From assembly GCA_023432995.1 (NCBI GenBank), contig JAEZES010000136.1:1-6361 (forward strand): DNA of 6,361 nucleotides, given 5' to 3'. A program made the position numbers and the translations under genes. The notes under the pieces are model-generated. The model was not told the DNA's origin. It saw only the letters and a program-made list of their open reading frames with translations, and searched no databases. This stretch comes from Pseudomonadota bacterium. Its GTDB lineage: Bacteria; Pseudomonadota; Alphaproteobacteria; Sphingomonadales; Sphingomonadaceae. This document shows, in pieces, positions 1 to 4,238 of this stretch (position 1 is the first letter of the stretch; each line of letters opens with the position of its first letter).

Positions 1-272
1 CGGTCGCCCGCCGGGTCCGCCGGGACGACCGCGAGCGCGGGATACAGCGCCCGGGCATCGGCGAGCCGCATTCCGGGCTGCGCGCCAACGGCAAGCGCGG
101 CCTCGTTGGCCGCCTCGATCCGCAGGCCATGGGCGGTCTCGGAAACCAGCACGGCAGGCTGGGCATCGGCGCCCTCGCCCGGCTGACAGCCTTCGGCGTG
201 CCGCCAGCGATCGACCGCCAGCCGCGTCAGCCAGATCGCCAGGATCCGCCGGCCAAGGCCCGCCTCGGTCAT
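1..272 (-). CDS. imuB: ImuB, Y-family polymerase-like translesion protein (N-terminal part, cut by window edge)
   Basis: Translating the minus strand from the ATG at 272 gives an uninterrupted 90-residue N-terminus that runs off the left edge. It opens with RRILAIWLTRLAVDRWRH and contains PGMRLADARALYPAL, both typical of ImuB, the Y-family (UmuC/DinB-related) protein of the ImuA-ImuB-DnaE2 mutasome. In active Y-family polymerases the first strand carries a metal-binding Asp (as in the I-D-x-D-x-F-Y type of motif). Here that place reads A-I-W-L-T-R-L, as is known for ImuB, which is thought to act as a scaffold (clamp and DnaE2 binding) rather than as a polymerase. The ATG lies 7 nt after the imuA stop, so the two genes are surely one operon and probably translationally coupled; no strong Shine-Dalgarno is seen. 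The clamp-binding motif and C-terminus lie outside the window. Identification is confident from the motifs and the neighbour. Confidence 0.9.
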   Translation of the reverse strand, partial: MTEAGLGRRILAIWLTRLAVDRWRHAEGCQPGEGADAQPAVLVSETAHGLRIEAANEAALAVGAQPGMRLADARALYPALAVVPADPAGD

Positions 273-279
273 GCCGGTG

Positions 280-1035
280 CTACGCGGTCATCCGAGACAG
301 GCCTTCAGCCTGCGGCTTCTGGTCTTCCCCGGGACGAACGGGAGTGGGAATGCGCCTTTCATCCGATCCTTCCGGGGAGGATTCGAGGCCGGAGACCGAG
401 AGGCCGTCCTGGAGGGCGCGCAGGATCCATTCTCCAGGCGGGTGGGCGCGAGCGCGAAACAGCTCGGCGCGCCAGGAGGGGGCGCCCGGCGCCTGGGGGT
501 TCCAGCGCGGCGGCGGCGAAGGGGCCGCGCGGACCTGCCAGCGCATCCGCGCTGCGGAGAGATCGCGCGCGGCGTCGAGCCGGACGAGGAACAGCGGCAC
601 TCCGTGCCGTTCGGCCGCGAAAGCCAGGCGACGCGATGCGGTGAAGTCGAGCGTCCTGGGATTGCCGGCGAGTTCGCCGATCACGCAGGCCAGTTCGCGG
701 CAGCGTAGCCCTTCCTCGAGTGCGAACAGGGCGTCTTCCGGCGTGGCGGCAGCGACATGGATGACCCGGGAGCGCAAGGATTCCGGGAGCCCGGGGCGAT
801 AGGGGCGCCCGGCGAGGCGCCGCGCGGCCTTGTCCTGCACCCACAACACGCTGCGCTGTTCCGTGGCAGCGAGCGTATCGAGCGCGAGCGCCAGCGCCAC
901 GGCGGCACCGCTGCCCTCGTCGCCGGGGGCAAAAATCTCGCTGTGCTGGGCTCCCTCGGACAGGCCCGGCCGCCAGCGTGCCGCGCGAGCACGGGGGGGC
1001 AGCACGCCGGCGGTGGGCAAAGCGGACAGGTCCAT
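280..1035 (-). CDS. imuA: ImuA, SOS mutagenesis cassette protein (RecA/SulA-like)
   Basis: 251 residues. ImuA is the first protein of the SOS-inducible ImuA-ImuB-DnaE2 translesion system. It is RecA-related and partners ImuB in damage-induced mutagenesis in the cytoplasm. Family features seen: an FAPGDEGSG segment (residues 35-43) where RecA has its P-loop, SVLWVQD (62-68), GRPYRPGL (76-83), the block PEDALFALEEGLRCRELACV (99-118), then IGELAGNP, the strongly typical LDFTASRRLAFAAERHGVPLFLVRL (129-153), SAARMRWQV (160-168), and the C-terminal PGAPSWRAELFRARAHPPGEW (183-203). The P-loop lysine and Ser/Thr are absent, so ATP binding of the RecA kind is doubtful. The tail after about residue 217 is hydrophilic and rich in Pro/Glu/Arg. 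The start at 1035 is supported by AAAGGAG at 1046-1052 (10-nt spacing). A perfect LexA box lies directly upstream. The imuB start follows the stop by 7 nt. Confidence 0.9.
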   Translation of the reverse strand: MDLSALPTAGVLPPRARAARWRPGLSEGAQHSEIFAPGDEGSGAAVALALALDTLAATEQRSVLWVQDKAARRLAGRPYRPGLPESLRSRVIHVAAATPEDALFALEEGLRCRELACVIGELAGNPRTLDFTASRRLAFAAERHGVPLFLVRLDAARDLSAARMRWQVRAAPSPPPRWNPQAPGAPSWRAELFRARAHPPGEWILRALQDGLSVSGLESSPEGSDERRIPTPVRPGEDQKPQAEGLSRMTA

Positions 1036-1045
1036 GACGAATCGA

Positions 1046-1052
1046 CTCCTTT
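1046..1052 (-). promoter_or_regulatory. Shine-Dalgarno of imuA
   Basis: Minus strand AAAGGAG, 10 nt before the ATG at 1035. It fixes the imuA start. It abuts the LexA box (1053-1067) and shares its last bases with a GANTC site, so operator, ribosome site and methylation site are packed without gaps. Confidence 0.75.
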
Positions 1053-1067
1053 GTTCACTTTATGTTC
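1053..1067. promoter_or_regulatory. LexA (SOS) box, GTTC-N7-GTTC
   Basis: The plus strand reads GTTC (1053-1056), seven bases ACTTTAT, then GTTC (1064-1067). This is the exact direct-repeat consensus of alphaproteobacterial LexA operators. It ends 17 bp before the imuA start codon, where binding would block transcription of imuA-imuB. The position next to a known SOS operon makes a chance match very unlikely. Confidence 0.88.
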
Positions 1068-1085
1068 CATTCCTGCCCGATGCAA
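1057..1085 (-). promoter_or_regulatory. Candidate sigma70-type promoter of imuA-imuB
   Basis: On the minus strand, TTGCAT (1085-1080) and TAAAGT (1062-1057) are separated by 17 bp. They match TTGACA at three positions and TATAAT at four. The -10 would lie inside the LexA box, the usual arrangement for repression. A caution: a start site 6-7 nt after this -10 would fall in or beside the Shine-Dalgarno at 1046-1052, leaving almost no leader. The true start may therefore use an overlapping hexamer such as CATAAA, one or two bases upstream. Treat as a weak prediction. Confidence 0.3.
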
Positions 1086-1091
1086 TGGAAC
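1064..1091. repeat. Perfect 8-bp inverted repeat, 12-bp spacer, in the imuA/stress-gene control region
   Basis: GTTCCATT at 1064-1071 is the exact reverse complement of AATGGAAC at 1084-1091. The arms are 20 bp apart centre to centre, about two helical turns. The left arm contains the second half-site of the LexA box. The right arm contains the GGAAC -35 of the putative EcfG promoter. It could be a dimer operator, or simply the result of GTTC/GAAC elements serving two regulators. Confidence 0.7.
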
Positions 1092-1112
1092 GATCGGCGA
1101 GCACCTGACGTT
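1087..1112 (+). promoter_or_regulatory. EcfG-type general stress response promoter, GGAAC-N17-CGTT
   Basis: GGAAC at 1087-1091 and CGTT at 1109-1112 are separated by 17 bp. This matches the known consensus (GGAAC, 16-17 bp, CGTT) of the alphaproteobacterial PhyR/NepR/EcfG general stress sigma factor. It faces a gene of a general-stress-protein family, which supports the call. The -10 lies 20 nt before the ATG, so the leader would be only about 12-15 nt and would begin close to the Shine-Dalgarno at 1121-1126. That is short but workable. Confidence 0.65.
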
Positions 1113-1120
1113 GCCCGGGA

Positions 1121-1126
1121 AAGGAG
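1121..1126 (+). promoter_or_regulatory. Shine-Dalgarno of the stress-protein gene
   Basis: AAGGAG, 6 nt before the ATG at 1133. It is strong, well spaced, and decides the start codon. Confidence 0.8.
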
Positions 1127-1132
1127 CCTTCG

Positions 1133-1603
1133 ATGACCGATACCCGCGAACTGAAACAGAAATTCTGGACCACTCTGGCCGACAGCCCATTCGTCTTCCT
1201 GCAGCTAGACAGCGATCCCCGCGGAGCGGTCCCCATGACCGCGCAGCTCGACAAAGACGCTCACGGCTCGATCTGGTTCTTCACCAGTCGCACGGGACCT
1301 TTCGCCGCCGCCGGCCCCGCCACCGCCACGCTTGCCGGCAAGGGCCACAACCTCTTCGCCCGTTTCACCGGGACCCTGATCGAGGAAACCGACCCCGCCC
1401 GCCTCGACGCCGAATGGAGCCCGGCGATCGAGGCCTGGTTTCCCGGTGGACGTGACAATCCTGACCTGCTGATGCTGCGCATGGATCTCGGCCAGGCCGA
1501 GATCTGGAACGCCGAACTCGGCTTCCTCGACACCACCAAGATGCTGCTCGGGTTCGACGTGCGCCAGGACGCCGCCAACGACCACGTCGAAACCGCGTTC
1601 TAG
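1133..1603 (+). CDS. Pyridoxamine 5'-phosphate oxidase-like general stress protein (FMN-binding split barrel)
   Basis: 156 residues, soluble, no signal peptide. It resembles the 'general stress protein 26' branch of the PNPOx-like split-barrel proteins, which bind FMN or a related flavin and are usually too short to be true PdxH. Seen: an N-terminal helix (TRELKQKFWTTLADSPFVFL, 3-22), a strand block with P-M-T-A-Q (34-38), the GSIWFFTSRTGPFAA block (45-59) that lines the flavin site in this family, the LFARFTGTLIEETDP barrel strands (74-88), WSPAIEAWFPGGRDNPDLLMLRMDL (95-119), and QAEIWNA (121-127). The substrate cannot be told from sequence. It is divergent from imuA with a 97-bp shared control region carrying an EcfG-type promoter, so induction by general stress is likely. 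It converges with the permease gene, 38 bp downstream. Family assignment is secure; precise function is unknown. Confidence 0.85.
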   Translation: MTDTRELKQKFWTTLADSPFVFLQLDSDPRGAVPMTAQLDKDAHGSIWFFTSRTGPFAAAGPATATLAGKGHNLFARFTGTLIEETDPARLDAEWSPAIEAWFPGGRDNPDLLMLRMDLGQAEIWNAELGFLDTTKMLLGFDVRQDAANDHVETAF

Positions 1604-1626
1604 CGCGCTGCCCGATCAATCAGGCC

Positions 1627-1639
1627 GGAGCGCCGCTCC
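1627..1639. terminator. Small GC hairpin between convergent genes, possible weak bidirectional terminator
   Basis: GGAGC (1627-1631), loop GCC, GCTCC (1635-1639) gives a 5-bp perfect stem in the 38-bp gap between the stress-protein stop and the permease stop. It is followed by TCTT on the plus strand but has no proper U-tract on either side. The location suits a terminator; the structure is weak. Confidence 0.3.
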
Positions 1640-1641
1640 TC

Positions 1642-3228
1642 TTACCCCTTCGGGTGGCTCTCCGGCGTGTCGATCGGGAAGGCGTGCTCAACACCCTCTA
1701 TGTCGTCGACCACCTCGACGATCCCGCGGCCCAGATGGCTGCGGCTGCGGCTGTAGAGGAAATAGACGAACAGCCCGAGCACGGTCCAGCCGGGCAGGAA
1801 CAGCATCGCCGCGCTCGGCAGGTTAAGGAACAGGAACACGCAGCCCGCGATCGTCAGCGGAGCGATCAGCCACACCGCAGGGACGCGGAAGGTGCGCGGC
1901 CGGTCGGGATCGTTCCGCCGCAGTACGAGCACCGCCACGGCTACCATCATGAACGCATAGAGCGTGCCCGCGTTCGAGATGTCGGCCAACTGCCCGACCG
2001 GGAAGAACGCCGCGGCGATCGCCACCGCCGCGCCGGTGATCATCGTCACGATGTGCGGCGTGCGGAACCTGGGGTGCACGGTGCTGAGCTTCTCGGGCAG
2101 CAGCCCGTCGCGGCTCATCACGAAGAAGATGCGCGTCTGGCCGAAGATCAGCACCAGGATCACCGACGGCAACGCGAGGAACGCCGCGATGCCGAGCATG
2201 TTGCCGATCCCGGAGAAGCCGATAACGCGCAGCACGTGGGCCAGCGCCTCGTTCGAGCAGACCAGCGCCTCGGCATATTCGGGCATCGCGCACTGCCGCG
2301 CGAGTTCGGGCGAGCCGGCCTCGAGCGGAACGCCCGCCGCGCCCATGATCGGCTGGCCGCCGAGGGTGCCAATCGCACCGGCGGCGACGAGGATGTAGAA
2401 CACGGTGCAGAACAGCAGCGAGCCGACGAGCCCGATCGGCACGTTGCGCTGCGGGTTCTTGGTCTCCTCGGCCGCGGTCGAGACCGCGTCGAACCCGACG
2501 TAGGCAAAGAACATCGTCGCCGCCGCGCCGACCGCGCCGAGGCCGGTGCCGAACCCGCCGAACACGCCCGCCGGCAGGAACGGGTTGAATTTGTCGGTGT
2601 CGAATTCGGCGCTGGTGAAGGTCAGCGCGATGAAGGCGGTCAGCGCGGTGACCTTGATCGCCACCAGCACCGCGTTGAACTTGGCGCTCTCGCTGGTGCC
2701 GATGACGAGCAGGCCGGTGACCAGCAGCGCGATCAGCAGCGCCGGCAGGTTGATCAGCCCGCCTTCGGCGCCGCCGAATGCGAGCGGCCCGGCGCTGAGA
2801 AAGGCGGGCAGATGTATGCCGAAGAATTCGTTCAATATCGTGCCGGAAAAGTATCCGGACCACCCGACCGAGACCGCCGAGGCGGCGATCGCGTATTCCA
2901 TAATCAGCGCCCAGCCGACGGTCCAGGCGAAGAACTCGCCGATCGTCGCGTAGCTATAGGTGTAGGCGCTGCCGGCCACCGGCACCATCGCCGCGATCTC
3001 GGCGTAGCACAGCGCTGCGACGATGCAGACGAGGCCGGCAATGGCGAACGCCAGCATCAGGCCGGGTCCGGCCTTCTGTGCGCCGACGGCCGTAAGCACG
3101 AAGATGCCCGTGCCGATCACGCAGCCGATGCCGAGCAGCGTGAGTTGGAACCACCCGAGCGATCGATGGAGCGATTTCTTCTGGGCCGTCGCCAGGATAG
3201 CGTCGAGCGGCTTTACGCGACCGAACAT
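1642..3228 (-). CDS. APC-superfamily amino acid permease (cationic amino acid transporter type)
   Basis: 528 residues, inner membrane, 12 or more hydrophobic segments. It takes up (or exchanges) amino acids by ion coupling; the substrate is not predictable here. Typical APC/CAT motifs: the unwound TM1 segment GIGCVIGTGIFVLT (33-46), KAGPG (52-56), CYAEIAAMVPVAGSAYTYSY (74-93), GWALIMEY (105-112), the FAYVGFDAVSTAAEETKNPQ block (241-260) followed by RNVPIGL, and GQTRIFFVMSRDGLLP (363-378) with HPRFRTPH (385-392). It is longer than YfnA-type relatives. Part of the excess is an extra-membrane loop at about 288-332 with two cysteines (313, 324), and part is a charged C-terminal tail (about 492-528). 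The start at 3228 has GAGGGG 6-7 nt upstream. The TAA stop is at 1642-1644. It is divergent from panB and has no evident operon partner in the window. Confidence 0.9.
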   Translation of the reverse strand: MFGRVKPLDAILATAQKKSLHRSLGWFQLTLLGIGCVIGTGIFVLTAVGAQKAGPGLMLAFAIAGLVCIVAALCYAEIAAMVPVAGSAYTYSYATIGEFFAWTVGWALIMEYAIAASAVSVGWSGYFSGTILNEFFGIHLPAFLSAGPLAFGGAEGGLINLPALLIALLVTGLLVIGTSESAKFNAVLVAIKVTALTAFIALTFTSAEFDTDKFNPFLPAGVFGGFGTGLGAVGAAATMFFAYVGFDAVSTAAEETKNPQRNVPIGLVGSLLFCTVFYILVAAGAIGTLGGQPIMGAAGVPLEAGSPELARQCAMPEYAEALVCSNEALAHVLRVIGFSGIGNMLGIAAFLALPSVILVLIFGQTRIFFVMSRDGLLPEKLSTVHPRFRTPHIVTMITGAAVAIAAAFFPVGQLADISNAGTLYAFMMVAVAVLVLRRNDPDRPRTFRVPAVWLIAPLTIAGCVFLFLNLPSAAMLFLPGWTVLGLFVYFLYSRSRSHLGRGIVEVVDDIEGVEHAFPIDTPESHPKG

Positions 3229-3361
3229 GCGGTTCCCCTCATCCAGGTGCGCGCGCGCGCGCCCGATCCCTCAATTGGTTGCGAGGCTAACCGCATTCGC
3301 GGGCAACACAAGCGGCATCGCGCCGCTTTGCACAACGAACGGGGCGCTCTAGAAGCCGCGC
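3229..3361. other. 133-bp divergent intergenic region, permease / panB
   Basis: This spacer should hold both promoters, but I find no convincing -35/-10 pair on either strand. It contains a 16-bp alternating purine-pyrimidine tract (3247-3262, mostly GC steps), short overlapping dyads around 3277-3300 (GGTT...AACC and TGCG...CGCA), and a stem-loop at 3310-3328. No LexA box and no GGAAC-N16/17-CGTT element is present. Confidence 0.5.
3310..3328. promoter_or_regulatory. Stem-loop upstream of panB
   Basis: AAGCGGC (3310-3316), loop ATCGC, GCCGCTT (3322-3328) is a perfect 7-bp stem with a 5-nt loop, ending 33 nt before the panB ATG. Only one further T follows, so it is not a standard intrinsic terminator. 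It may be a leader hairpin or a protein-binding dyad. It reads identically as a hairpin on the other strand, upstream of the permease. Confidence 0.35.
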
Positions 3362-4231
3362 ATGTCCACGACCTTCCAGCTCGATACCGCCACCAGCCGG
3401 GCCAACCCGACACCGCAGCCGATGCGGCGATTGACGGTGCCCAAAATTCGCCAGCGCAAGGTTGACGGGTTCACCGCCGAGCCGATCGTGATGCTGACGG
3501 CCTACACGGCACGCCAGGCGCAGTTGCTCGACGCGCACTGCGACGTGCTGCTGGTCGGCGATTCGCTGGGCCAGGTGATCTATGGGCTGCCCTCGACGGT
3601 CCCCGTGACGCTCGAGATGATGGCCAATCACGCTGCTGCCGTCGTGCGCGGCAGCTACCACGCTCTGGTCGTGGTCGATATGCCGTTCGGGTCTTACGAA
3701 GCTTCGCCCGAGCGCGCGTTCGAGAGCGCGGCAGGCCTGCTCAAGGCGAGCGGCGCCGCGGCGGTCAAGCTCGAGGGCGGCGAGGCGATGGCTGCCACGG
3801 TCGAATTTCTCGTCCAGCGAGGCATCCCGGTGATGGGTCACGTCGGGCTGACTCCCCAGGCGGTCAACGTGCTCGGCGGCTACGGCGCGCGCGGCCGCGC
3901 CGAGGCCGAGGCCAACAAGATCGTGCGCGACGCCCGGACGCTGGCGAGCGCCGGCGCCTTCGCGATCGTGGTTGAAGGCGTGCTCGAGCCGATCGCCGAA
4001 CAGGTGACGCGAGCGGTGCCCTGCCCGACCATCGGCATCGGCGCCTCGGCGCATTGCGATGGGCAGGTGCTGGTGACCGAGGACATGCTCGGAATGTTCG
4101 AGCGGGTGCCGCGGTTCGTGAAGCGCTACGAGGACGTCGCCGCGCTTATCTCGGGAGCCGCGGAACGCTATGCGGCAGACGTGCGTAGTCGGGCATTCCC
4201 CGGACCCGAACAGACCTACCAGGCGGACTGA
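3362..4231 (+). CDS. panB: 3-methyl-2-oxobutanoate hydroxymethyltransferase (ketopantoate hydroxymethyltransferase)
   Basis: 289 residues, cytoplasmic. It transfers a hydroxymethyl group from 5,10-methylene-tetrahydrofolate to 2-oxoisovalerate to give ketopantoate, the first committed step to pantothenate and CoA. It is a Mg2+-dependent (beta/alpha)8 barrel. Signature stretches and expected active-site residues are all present: VGDSLG with Asp67 (E. coli Asp45), VVDMPFGSY with Asp106 (Asp84), AVKLEGG with Lys136 and Glu138 (Lys112, Glu114), GHVGLTPQ (159-166), and VVEGV with Glu205 (Glu181). PTIGIGAS near residue 223 and DGQVLVTEDMLG are also typical. It has about 22 more N-terminal residues than E. 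coli PanB (264 aa). An alternative start is Met21 (3422), nearer family length but without a Shine-Dalgarno. The start at 3362 has a weak AGAAG 6 nt upstream and is preferred. panC is not adjacent. A DUF475 gene follows after 7 nt. Confidence 0.95.
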   Translation: MSTTFQLDTATSRANPTPQPMRRLTVPKIRQRKVDGFTAEPIVMLTAYTARQAQLLDAHCDVLLVGDSLGQVIYGLPSTVPVTLEMMANHAAAVVRGSYHALVVVDMPFGSYEASPERAFESAAGLLKASGAAAVKLEGGEAMAATVEFLVQRGIPVMGHVGLTPQAVNVLGGYGARGRAEAEANKIVRDARTLASAGAFAIVVEGVLEPIAEQVTRAVPCPTIGIGASAHCDGQVLVTEDMLGMFERVPRFVKRYEDVAALISGAAERYAADVRSRAFPGPEQTYQAD

Positions 4232-4238
4232 TCTCCCT

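Noticed and set aside
129..844. Overlapping plus-strand frames (129-644, 271-708, 344-802) and a second minus-strand frame (359-844) over imuA/imuB
   Set aside because: Arg/Pro/Gly-rich shadows in other frames. The imuA and imuB frames carry the recognisable family motifs.
1046..1068. A second EcfG promoter on the minus strand, using GGAAC (1068-1064) towards imuA
   Set aside because: No CGTT is found 16-17 bp downstream on that strand; the bases there are AGTC/GTCG. Only the -35-like half is present.
3310..3328. The panB upstream hairpin as a member of the pan RNA motif
   Set aside because: It is a plain perfect stem without the bulged adenosines of that motif, and the motif is not known to me from Alphaproteobacteria.
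1654..3465. 603-codon open frame on the plus strand opposite the permease
   Set aside because: Its translation is a charged, repetitive Arg/Asp/Glu/His/Gln-rich string, the normal antisense shadow of a hydrophobic protein in GC-rich DNA. The minus strand carries clear APC motifs.
4170..4238. Upstream in-frame ATG for DUF475 giving a 376-residue protein
   Set aside because: It would overlap panB by 62 nt and add a hydrophilic segment before a natural membrane-protein start at 4239.
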